Notes under the pieces: generated by a model
The model's database searches: none
Seen by the model: only the letters and a program-made list of their open reading frames with translations
What the model was told of the DNA's origin: nothing
Made by a program: the position numbers and the translations under genes
Shown here: piece by piece, positions 11,640 to 20,411 of the stretch
Numbering within the stretch: position 1 is the first letter of the stretch
Layout of the letters: each line of letters opens with the position of its first letter
Source: Escallonia rubra
Taxonomy: Eukaryota; Streptophyta; Magnoliopsida; Escalloniales; Escalloniaceae
Reading direction: 5' to 3'
NCBI GenBank assembly: GCA_033065855.1
Contig: JAVXUO010002980.1
Span: 248,001 to 312,000 of the forward strand
DNA length: 64,000 nucleotides

Positions 11640-12560
11640 CAACAGTTTGTTTAGACCACATTTTTGGCGCGATGTAAATGATTGTTCCCCGTACATTTTA
11701 CTGTTGACACGATGCAGACCCCCATGATAAACATACAAAGGGAAGGAGGGAATTTTTTTGGTTCTTTTTGGTTTGGAGGGAATAAATTTGAAATTGTTGA
11801 GAGAGGATATCCATAAGAAGTTAGGGGAATGCCTGGGGAGAGTAACGCCTACTTGTATCATAGATGTCGGGCTGAAGGTAATTATTGATGTAGTAATTGC
11901 TTCTCACGGACCACAAATATCGATTTTGACAAGTACGTTGGGAGCTTTTCCTCTATTCTTTCGCACCGATTAGGCAATTTGGATTCGACCGTTAGCTGAA
12001 ACAAGTTGATCAGATGATCTAAACTACAACATTTCTGTTGCAAAGACCCAAAAAGCAACTTTATAAAAACTTACAACTTAGGCAAGCAATTCTTGCATTT
12101 CCCCTTGTGATTGCAGTAATTTTATTTGCCAAAGAGAAGAATGGTCAAAGACAAGCAATTCTAACAGGGGCAATTATGTAATTTTGACAAAGTCGAGGGG
12201 TTAAATTGTTAGTTTTTTCGGATCATATACTTGTTGTCACTCGTTTTCCACTTCAATATCATGTATAGTCAGGGGTTTGAATATAACTAAATATCCTCCA
12301 ATTGAAAAAGATTAGTCCTTGCTAATTGATAAAATTGCATATAACATAAAGATGGACGTAAGTAGATACACTTGCAAAAAAGTCTAATTGCAAGCATATT
12401 ATTCGATAATTTCTTCGCGAAAATATCCTTGACTAAAGAGTATCTCGAAAATACGGGTTCTAGTAAAAGGCTAGTAAGCATATATACAAGACTACAACGA
12501 TGCTGTTATATATACACTGTAATTGAATTAAAGAACACATAGAACAATGCCTGCCTTTAT
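11640..12560. other. Unassigned stretch right of the CACTA element
   Basis: No gene, repeat or element end could be supported. Open frames are short and lack recognisable motifs (a 71-codon frame from 11758 and antisense frames). Similarity to the sister CACTA element stops near 11630, so the junction at which E0 was truncated lies at the left edge. The sequence becomes AT-rich after 12180. Confidence 0.6.
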
Positions 12561-12564
12561 ATCT

Positions 12565-12715
12565 ACCACCCAGTCCAATTTGTCTTGCACAGCTGGCGGC
12601 GAATTTGATCCATCTTGCGTTTGATTTCCTGAATTAGACGCCAGCCCACCAGCTCTCTCTCTCTCTCTCTCTCTCTATGAACATATGGGTCGTTTTTGGA
12701 CAGCCCATAGATAAG
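12565..12715 (+). pseudogene. Remnant of F-box locus flanks with the gene itself missing
   Basis: At 12578-12660 the text (GGCGGCGAATTTGATC, GCCAGCCCACCAGCTCTCTC) matches the upstream region of the F-box loci at 46865-46975 and, less well, 16195-16290. From 12684, CATATGGGTCGTTTTTGGACAGCCCATAGATA resembles the downstream flank at 19285-19320 and 60865-60900 (given here only in outline). Upstream and downstream flanks are therefore almost adjacent, as expected if a third copy of the locus lost its coding part. A CT microsatellite occupies 12656-12678. The matches are short, so this reading is tentative. Confidence 0.4.
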
Positions 12716-12829
12716 AAGAAAAGATACATATAATCCATAGAAATGTAATAATTACAAGTAAAAGTAGTTCTGATATAAACCATTTAGCATGAAAAAAGAA
12801 ACTCGTTATATTACTTAGTCCAATAACAA

Positions 12830-14640
12830 TATTTTTTTAGTATGTTGCGGCAGCGTTTGGCCATACTGACTTGAGCTCCAAATCCCACCTCAGAATAATC
12901 GCTAATATGGAAGTAAGGTGACCATATGTAACAATACTCATATCACGTCAACATTTGGTCCCATTTACACCTAAAGTCTAACCTTCACCTGTAAGACATG
13001 AGGCATATCAACCGATTAACATAATTTCCATCTAGGAATCAACATAGCGGTCATCGCCGCCACCACCACCATTGTTGCTACTTCTGCTACCATCACTATT
13101 GTCATCAACAATACCACTAGTGACACCTTAATACCACCACGTCCAACACCACCGCTACCATCACTAGACCACTCCATACAGCATCGTTGATGCCATGCTG
13201 CCACCACCACCCTCACCACTTCCACCGTTAGTGGTACTACGATGTGCCTATAACTCGTACACCATCGTGACCGTGCGCCGCGTCCATCACGCATGAAACT
13301 ACTTACCTTAGTTTCTTCTCATTGTAAGTTGAGGATTTAAATCTCAAAAGGTCTATTACCTTCTAATTTTCTTCTCCAACACAAAATAAGATATATGTTA
13401 TTTGAATCTTCTTTTGTTTCAAATAAAGCAAAATAAATCAAATTTCTAATTCGTAATTTAATTTTTGACAGAATTGGTTCTAATGTGTGCAGTAGTATTT
13501 AACTAATGTATACTACTTGTAATAGTACGGATGGAAGAAAATCATTTTTTGGATTGAAGTACCCACGCAAAAAAAAAAAATTTGAATAATAATCTTCAAT
13601 ATATTAGTTACAATGAATGTACTAATACATTTTTAGTTACTACACGGACCGGAATCGAACTCCACCTCATCTTCTTCCCGTTAACTCGTGTCCTCATTTA
13701 TTAGTTCTTAAACTTCTCATATTCCTACATTTAAAGACTTATCCTCTATTAGACTTATCGACCTAATTAAAGACTTATGCTCTTCTTGGATTTCTCCCCT
13801 TAAATGGATCAAACTGCTAGAGTTTTGAACCTATCAATTCTCTCGCTCTCGCTCCCTCTCTTTCTCGCTCCCACTCCCTCTTTATTATGCCATGAAGTTA
13901 CAGGTTTGCTTTAAGGTACGAGTCAAGTGCAGGTTAAAGTAGCGCATTAACTAGATTTTCTGCCCCACCTATAAGTTGTTAAAGTGAGCTTCTTGTAACA
14001 ATTGTTGAAGCCAGTGAATTTGGATCAAGAACAAGTAGTTTTCAAGAAGTTTATTTCCTACGTTTAGAATACAACGATATTGTAGTCAAGATATATCTAC
14101 GTGGAACACTTGAATTTTGTTACCAAAGAATGTTCAGGTTGTTCTATTAAACAAGAATGCACTATCGGACCTCAGTATGTGGTTCTTATCTTCTTCAAGG
14201 TCTTCAATACTTGATAATCTACATGTCTATACTTTCGATATTTGGATTGGTCGTTATACAAACAAATACTCAATAAGAAAGAAGAAAATACAATGTCGAA
14301 TTTTATGGCATTTTTTGCCTGCACCAATGATGCTCAAGTAATATGGCTCGTGTCGTTAAGCAAAAGTTTCTTTTAATTGCTTTCCATGAACCAAAGTGCT
14401 CATCATTTTTATTTCTTTCTCATATTTTGCAATCTTATTGTATGATTGGTTAACTAGCAATGGTCTCTTTGCAATCTTTGGTTTCAGCATTGGAGAAAAC
14501 CTTGTGGGATCATTGTTGGGGAAACCGCTTCAAGGGAGGGAAATCACTTGGTATGCTCAAGGGATCCCAGACTTGTGAAAGAAGAATTGAGGACGAATAG
14601 AGGGCTCAGGTAGTACTGAGAAATATTATACAAACCTACG
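12830..14640. repeat. Left part of duplicated host segment, copy A
   Basis: This stretch aligns in order with 38135-38390 plus 41260-42215 and then 44092-44230. Shared landmarks include TCTAACCTTCACCTG, CACTCCATACAGCATCGT, GTGAGCTTCTTGTAACAATTG, GATCAAGAACAAGTAG and ATCATTGTTGGGGAAA. Identity is roughly 80-90 percent by eye. The differences are mainly insertions in copy B: a CACTA element and a hAT element. An ACC/CAC-rich part at 13040-13215 gives long antisense frames that are composition artefacts. The stretch 14110-14490 has no counterpart in copy B. No gene was recognised. Confidence 0.75.
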
Positions 14641-15024
14641 ACCTACATGATGCATGTTTTGAAATTCAGTTTGAAGTTATATTGTTTAAGAAACAAAATA
14701 GAAGAACATTGCAAGTCCACGATAGTCGGTATTTTAACTTTTTCTTGAGTTATAAAGTCCATGATGGTTAGTATGTTTTATTTTTCAGCTCTTATTGAAT
14801 AAATGGACAAAGATTATGAGTTCTAAGTGTAACACAATGAAGAGCAAGAAGATAGTAACGAGAGTAAAAAAATACTCTGGTTTTTTATTTGACTTTTTGC
14901 AAAATCCCATTACAAATTGGTGCATGTAATCATCAAAGCGAACTCAAATAGAAAACATAAATTTAATTAATATCATTTGACAAGTCAAGGCAGGATAAAT
15001 CAGATATTAAAGTAAATTTATCCC

Positions 15025-15311
15025 TTTTGTTAATGGATGATGAGGGGAACTAGACTCTTTCTGTATGCTGTTTTTTTCATGATTGAACTTGCTCATAAAG
15101 CGTTAATTTGCTGGTGTTTTGTTAAAGTAAGTAGACATGTAAATAGGCTTGCCCATACTTTGGCTAAATGGGCAGACTACAATCTTTTTGTGGGTGAAGT
15201 TCCAACATCCTCCATCCACCACCTCCTTTTGTTAATGGATGATGAGGGGAACTAGACTCTTTCTGTATGCTGTTTTCTTCTTGAACGAACTTGTTTATAA
15301 AAAAATAAAAA
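15025..15311 (+). mobile_element. LINE (non-LTR) 3' fragment with target-site duplication
   Basis: A 287-bp insertion is flanked by the 12-bp direct repeat TAAATTTATCCC (15013-15024 and 15312-15323) and ends in the A-rich tail AAAAAAATAAAAA. Copy B of the host segment (45770-45840) lacks it, which confirms an insertion. Its frame reads VKVSRHVNRLAHTLAKWA, the end of the RNase H domain that closes many plant LINE polyproteins, followed by a stop. The last 50 bp (CTTTTGTTAATGGATGATGA on) appear at both ends, 202 bp apart, so the fragment carries an internal partial duplication. It is a severely 5'-truncated copy. Confidence 0.8.
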
Positions 15312-15329
15312 TAAATTTATCCCATAAAT

Positions 15330-16580
15330 TTGTAGGAAACCAATTGCAAAGAGGGATTATTCAGTAAAATTGAGGGAGTAATTTATGCTGTGTTTACTAT
15401 TTTCAATTTATTTTTACTAAATTTAGGTTTCAAAGGTAGATTGCAAAAACTAAACTTAATTTGCAACATCTCAAAGGAGAATTCCCATCTTTTAAGTCTC
15501 CACTAGCATTTCAAGACTTAGCATGTTGAATTGAGTGTATTGAGAAAACAGTTAAATGCAATAACAACCTATTTTATGGTCATTGTAATTTGTTTTTATG
15601 GTCATTGTAAATAAAAAAATGGATTTCTTGTCAAATAATGAAATCTTATTTTCAATTCATCCTATTTCATCATATCCAGGATGTGATATGGTTCCAAAGG
15701 ATGAATCGGATATGGACCATAATGAGCAACGCACGTGTACCTAACTAATTTAACAAATGGTCTTTGTTGACACCACAGTACGGGCATTTGCTAAAGCAGT
15801 TATAATTGTTTACCTCTGTCTTTAACCCTACACTTAATAGACATCAGAATCTATATGGTACGATGTATTGCCGCGATATTGTCTTTGTAATCCTACGATC
15901 AGAGAGTTCAAGGCCCTTCTTGTTGCTTCATTCCGATCCTCCGTTAATCACTCCAAATTTTCCGATCAATTTCTCAACCAACAATTTTTTGCTGGAGCCC
16001 ATCTCCGACTAAAGGGTAGTTTTGTCAATTCAGAGTGAGGATTTTGCGCAGATCCTCTGAATCATGAGTAGCTTACCAAAAATATGAACTCTCACTACAC
16101 CACCCTATTTATTCTCTCATTTCTCTCACTCAAATTGCAAACCATCAAGCTGGTTTGTGATCCCCAATCTGGCACCCATTTCAATTGGTCTTGTACAACT
16201 GCCTACGACTTTGATCTTGACAGATCCATCCAACATTCAAGTATTCAAGCGTTTGATTTCAAGAATTAGTCGCCTGTCCACCAGGTCTCTCCCTCTCTTA
16301 CTCTGGTCCTGAAAGAATCCCTTGCACTACTTGCATATAATCTCCCTGTGGAGACGTACTTTGATAGTTTGCACCGTTGAAATGATGTATTTCCGAATTT
16401 CTTATATATGCTTATCAAGTAATCTCATTTATGTGTCAATCATGAGTTTTGTATACAAAAGCGATAACAGCAACGTTTATTTTAAGATTATTGGGCGATG
16501 AATGACGTTGGTTGGTGCCTTACATGATAGTCTCCTGCATCATTTGCATTAGTTGCCTTATTTTCTATCCGAGTTTCAAC
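15330..16580. other. Upstream region of the F-box gene, shared with copy B
   Basis: Apart from the F-box fragment, this stretch has no supported gene. It aligns with 45830-47270 (for example GTTTCAAAGGTAG, GCTAAAGCAGTTATAA, TGACAGATCCATCCAA, CACTACTTG.ATATAATCTCCC), so it is host flank rather than a mobile element. CAACGCACGTGCACC...CTAG near 46260 and its counterpart at 15728 could be an old Helitron 3' end, but this is weak. Confidence 0.6.
15855..15950 (+). pseudogene. Short F-box gene fragment upstream of the intact gene
   Basis: The text GATATTGTCTTTGTAATCCT followed by ATCAGAGAGTTCAAGGCCCTT aligns with the part of the F-box gene at 17007-17070 that encodes DIILCNPSIRDFKVL. One missing base shifts the frame. 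The same fragment lies at 46527-46605 in copy B, so it predates the host duplication. It suggests an older, mostly deleted tandem F-box gene about 0.8 kb upstream of the present one. Confidence 0.55.
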
Positions 16581-16585
16581 AATTG

Positions 16586-16593
16586 TATATATA
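16586..16593 (+). promoter_or_regulatory. Probable TATA box of the intact F-box gene
   Basis: TATATATA lies 76 bp upstream of the ATG at 16662, leaving room for a 5' leader of about 40-45 bases. In copy B the equivalent position reads GTCGATGTCGCAC, so the box has been lost there, in line with that copy being dead. Confidence 0.6.
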
Positions 16594-16661
16594 GCACGTT
16601 CGTCCTTATTCCCTCGTTATGAAATTCTTGATATTGTACACAAACAATTTGCAGTGATCAA

Positions 16662-17780
16662 ATGGACAATGGGAATTTGCCAGAAGATGTGGTTACAGAA
16701 ATTCTCCTGATGCTTCCTGTTAAATCCTTGTTGAGATGCAAGTCTCTTTGTAAGAGTTGGTATACTTTGATAACAAAGCCTAGTTTCACAACTGCACACC
16801 TTAATTGCAACGTTGCTCTTAGAAAAAACCATAGTATCCTCATTAAACGTTTTCTAAAAGAAAGTAACAAAAGTGTCTTGTCCTTCCTTAGCGACGAAAT
16901 TAGCGGTGATGATCATGTCCCACCAACAGAGATCACCATACCGCACTCCAATCACTTTCTACAGATGCTGGGTCCTTGCAACGGCATAATATGTCTTACA
17001 GATCACCATGATATCATCTTATGTAACCCTTCAATCAGGGACTTCAAGGTCCTTCCTGCTCCTTCATTCAACTATCCCCAGGGTTTGTTTTCTAGGACGT
17101 TAAATGTGGGATTTGGCTTTGATCCGCACTCCAGCGAATACAAGGTTATCAGAATTGCAGAGCTCCACGAAGATGATGAGGATGGCGTGGGCTACGTGTT
17201 TCATTATGTTATTGTTGAAATTTTCGATCTGAGTAGCAACTCTTGGAGAGGAATAGACGTTGTTGTGCCCTATGTTTGTTACTTTCCCTGTTCTCAGCTT
17301 TTATTTAATGGAGCTTTTCATTGGTGGGCATATGACGATGGCGACGAGTGGATCCTTTCTTTCCACATCAGCACGGAGGTTTTCCAGGAGACACGGTTGC
17401 CTGATGTTTGTGCATTTCCAGATGGAAACGAGAGGGCTTTTCTAGTTTTAAACGAATCCTTTGCATTACTTTTGTTCGATTCCTCAGAGCAGACGTCCTT
17501 CGACATATGGTTGATGACTGAATATGGTGTTGCTGAGTCGTGGACAAAACATTTTACCATTGGACCGCTTGTACAAGTCGAGCGGCCTGTTTTGTTTTGG
17601 AAGCATGAGCTGCTTCTAGAAAAAGCCAATGGCCAGTTGGTATCATACGACCTCAAATCCCAAAGATTAAAGGAATTTCAAGTGTATGGAGCTCAAGAAA
17701 GTTTAAGGGCTCTTGTTTATAGTGAGAGCTTAGTTCTGATCAAGCGAGAAAGCGATATAACTGACATGATGGTAGTGTGA
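16662..17780 (+). CDS. F-box protein with F-box-associated domain, SLF-like
   Basis: A single-exon gene of 372 codons, the usual length for this family. Residues 5-45 form the F-box (LPEDVVTEILLMLPVKSLLR, then CKSWYTLI), which binds the SKP1 subunit of an SCF ubiquitin ligase. From about residue 100 an F-box-associated domain follows: LGPCNGIICLTDHHDIILCN, VGFGFDPHSSEYKVIRI, FDLSSNSWRGID, STEVFQETRLPD, YGVAESWTKHFTI and VSYDLKSQRLKEFQVYG. This layout matches the S-locus F-box/SLF-like group, whose members recruit target proteins such as S-RNases, but many related genes are not involved in self-incompatibility. The ATG at 16662 gives the complete F-box and follows a TATA box. No signal peptide or membrane segment is evident. 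A diverged, broken copy starts at 47354. Target and expression are unknown. Confidence 0.93.
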   Translation: MDNGNLPEDVVTEILLMLPVKSLLRCKSLCKSWYTLITKPSFTTAHLNCNVALRKNHSILIKRFLKESNKSVLSFLSDEISGDDHVPPTEITIPHSNHFLQMLGPCNGIICLTDHHDIILCNPSIRDFKVLPAPSFNYPQGLFSRTLNVGFGFDPHSSEYKVIRIAELHEDDEDGVGYVFHYVIVEIFDLSSNSWRGIDVVVPYVCYFPCSQLLFNGAFHWWAYDDGDEWILSFHISTEVFQETRLPDVCAFPDGNERAFLVLNESFALLLFDSSEQTSFDIWLMTEYGVAESWTKHFTIGPLVQVERPVLFWKHELLLEKANGQLVSYDLKSQRLKEFQVYGAQESLRALVYSESLVLIKRESDITDMMVV

Positions 17781-17910
17781 TAGCTTTTTAACACTTGCCC
17801 TTCTTTACCTCACTATTCTAGACATGGAATTTCAGTCTAATGGTAGTGTAGCTTTTTAACACTTGCCCTTCTTTACATCAGTATTCTAGACTTGGAATTT
17901 CAGTCTAATC
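17771..17910. repeat. Tandem duplication of about 70 bp at the F-box gene 3' end
   Basis: The segment starting GGTAGTGT at 17771, which contains the TGA stop codon, recurs at 17842 with the shared text CTTTTTAACACTTGCCCTTC and GGAATTTCAGTCTAAT. The second copy lacks two bases and has a few substitutions. The copy B locus near 60640-60700 has only one copy, so the duplication came after the host segments separated. Confidence 0.85.
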
Positions 17911-17978
17911 TGGAGCTGACCAGTACTTCCTGTGTCTCACAATGCTTGTGGTGTTCTCTCTAATACTTTTAAAATATA

Positions 17979-19172
17979 CTAGAGAGCACGCGCGTTGCAC
18001 GAGAATATAGTCGAGAAAAATATTTGAGGTGATATTATTATCTTACTTGGGATAAAAAATAATGTAATTCAATTATGTTCTCAACTTTTTGTGAATTTTT
18101 TAGAAGAAATGTTATTTGATGATCGCAATTGTAATCAATTCAATGTTTGAAAATATTCTTTGTAAGCTTTGGATTGAAAAAATGTTTAATGGTACTGTTG
18201 AAAATAAAAGCAAATAGAGAACTTAAAAGAATGAATGTACGTCTCTATTTTTGTAAATTATTAAATTGGTTAATGGTTAAGATTTGTAATTTTCAAGACC
18301 AGGTCCTTTATGTTTCATCAATAAGAAACACAAAATACTCAGTCTTCAACTGTAATGACCGAACATATTTTCAATTCAAATTTGCACCATATTTGAGCCT
18401 TGTTTTTTTTTAACCCTTTTTTTTGTTTTCCTAACAATTTTCTGTTTCTTAATTGATTTTTAACGTATATTAGTTTCTTTATGTTGTTTTTATTTTTAAG
18501 TTTTTCAATTGGCTAATTGTTTACTAACCCAAAATGAAGAAAGAAAATTATAATTCTCATTAACCAGGTCAATATCTAATATTTATATTATGTTATGTAT
18601 ATTACCATCATATAATAAATGAACTTTTTTGTTCTGTTTTTCTTTCTCATTATACTTTTCATTTTTCAATGTATAGAATAGATTCATTACATAATGTTCT
18701 TTTAATTTTATCAAAATTTAAAATGAGTAATAAAATAAGGGTAAGAATGTAACTAACGGAGGACATAATCATCAAAAAATAATTTATAAAATTTATACTT
18801 TTAGAGGTAGTGCGCGCGCGCATACATCCACACACATCCACACACACGCATACATATATATATATATTTAACAACTACATATTTTGTTTCCCAATATGTA
18901 AATATTGATTTAGACTAAATTTATAACATAGTGTTTCTTAAACACAGTAGAAAAAAACTAATTAGGGAATGTAAAGTTGTTATTGAAATAACTAATAGAG
19001 GGTAAAACCCAAAATGATTACACAATTAGTAATTAACAATAGTATTTATGAAAGGGTAGGGAAACAATGAGTAGTAATTATTAAAGGATCAGAGTGTTAT
19101 TATAGTGATTAACGAAGGAAAAAAAGCGAATAAAAAGATTTACAAGATTCATACTTTTATAGGTAGTATAGA
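17979..19172 (-). mobile_element. Helitron, non-autonomous, about 1.2 kb
   Basis: On the minus strand the element begins TCTATACTACC at 19172 and ends CGCGTGCTCTCTAG at 17979. It sits between A and T, so it fits the Helitron rule A|TC...CTAG|T. Just before the end is the GC-rich palindromic stretch GTGCAACGCGCGTGC, able to form the usual short hairpin. Copy B has no insertion at the matching place (about 60750). No Rep/helicase gene is present, so it would need enzymes in trans. A purine/CA microsatellite patch lies at 18815-18865. Frames inside it are short and unrecognised. Confidence 0.8.
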
Positions 19173-19340
19173 TATGTTAGATTTATCTTTTGTGTTTGCT
19201 GACAGAGTCTATGAGTGTGCTTTGTTATTGTAACGCATACTAAAGGCCCCTTTAGTAAAGTTTTTATTTGGTCACCATCGATGAATTTTTGGCTCATTCT
19301 TGGGCAGCCCATGGATATAGAGGGCCAGTGTACATACTGC

Positions 19341-19914
19341 CAGGGGCGGATGCAAAGCATGGCCAATGGGGGGCATGGCAGCCCCGCAAATTTGAAAATT
19401 TGTGTTAACCTATTTTATGTAATGGTTAATCAAGTTTAAAATATTTAGGAAACTTGTCATTATATTGTAAAAACCTTAATGTATTATTTTATTTATTGTG
19501 TCTTTGACTTTTTGTCTCACCGGCTGTCATATTTTTTTTTTTTTTTTTTTCACTTGTTCATCTTCATTCTTTCAAATTTCTATGTTACAGTTATGAAGAA
19601 GAGATCAAAGTTAGTTCTTTTAAATTCTTGCCGTATTTTAACTTATTCGTGATTATTTTTCTCGTACAATTAATAGTAAGACATAATAGATCGACAATAA
19701 GAGGTATTTTTTTTTATATAGAAAATTAGTAATTTGTTGTTACCAATTTAAGTAAATCAGTATGAATAGTAAACTTGTATGATTAGTTGTCAAATTAAGT
19801 AATCTATTTTGCATTTAACACATTAAATAGTGACGCGAATTCTTTTACGGTAGCCATTAATTTTTCTTATAATTTTTTGGCACCCCCCGATTAAACTTTC
19901 TGGCTCCGCCCCTG
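19341..19914. mobile_element. Small non-autonomous hAT element
   Basis: A 574-bp segment has terminal inverted repeats CAGGGGCGGA (left) and TCCGCCCCTG (right). The flanking 8-mers CATACTGC and CGTACAGC match at six of eight positions, consistent with an aged 8-bp hAT duplication. The inner ends (GGGGGGCATGGCAGCCCC, GGCACCCCCCGATT) are also complementary in style. Copy B lacks it between GGCCAAAGTACGCAC and TTCGATATGGCTTAG. No transposase frame is present. Confidence 0.75.
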
Positions 19915-19968
19915 CGTACAGCTGATATAAGGGTCGATGGCTTAGATTTTTCAATTGCCTAAGGTAAG

Positions 19969-20370
19969 TGATACAGGCAAAAATTATCATAGTCAAGATG
20001 ACGACACGTGTCGTCATCTGAAAGAACTATAACTTATGCATTGAATCCACCTCTTCATCAATATTGGTAACAGCCCATTAAAGGGAGATTAACGGATCAT
20101 TAATCCTGGAATAAATCTCTACTTCGGGTAACCCCCTAATAAAGAGACATAACTACCTTCTGTTGGGGAGCTCTATATAAAGGAAATGGAGACAAAGAAA
20201 GAGGTAAGTGCTCAGTTTCAACAGTAATAGTCAAATTCAGACAGATTAACTGACTTAAGCATTGGAGTGTCTCCGCCGGAAACACTTCCGGCGAAGTAAT
20301 CGGTGTTGTTTTTGCTGCGCAGGTTAATTCACGAATCGTCAGAAGTGTGTTCCAGATTTCATCCACAACA
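19969..20370 (+). repeat. 5' LTR of the Tat element
   Basis: 402 bp, from TGATACAGGC to ATCCACAACA. It carries a TATA box (TATATAAA, 20174-20181) and, at 19997-20018, a perfect 22-bp palindrome centred on CACGTG. Transcription should start about 30 bp after the TATA box. The same sequence stands at 30279-30680, 32945-33346 and 35614-36015. Confidence 0.95.
19997..20018. promoter_or_regulatory. 22-bp palindrome with G-box core in the LTR
   Basis: The segment is its own reverse complement. Its centre is GACACGTGTC (G-box CACGTG) and each half contains TGACG. G-box and TGACG motifs are known targets of plant bZIP factors in stress, ABA and light responses, so LTR transcription may answer to such factors. 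It lies about 155 bp upstream of the TATA box and is kept in all four LTR copies. Confidence 0.65.
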
Positions 20371-20373
20371 TTT

Positions 20374-20391
20374 TGGCGCCATCCGTGGGAC
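20374..20391 (+). other. Primer-binding site of the Tat element
   Basis: Three bases after the 5' LTR the sequence reads TGGCGCCATCCGTGGGA. TGGCGCC followed by a GTGGGA-type stretch is the usual text after the LTR of plant Tat elements. The exact tRNA used was not determined. Confidence 0.75.
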
Positions 20392-20411
20392 CCGAAAATC
20401 GTGAGTAAATC

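Noticed and set aside
13016-13294. Antisense 92-codon valine-rich frame, also 41214-41459
   Set aside because: Comes from CAC/ACC-rich host DNA; the two copies do not keep the same frame and no motif is visible.
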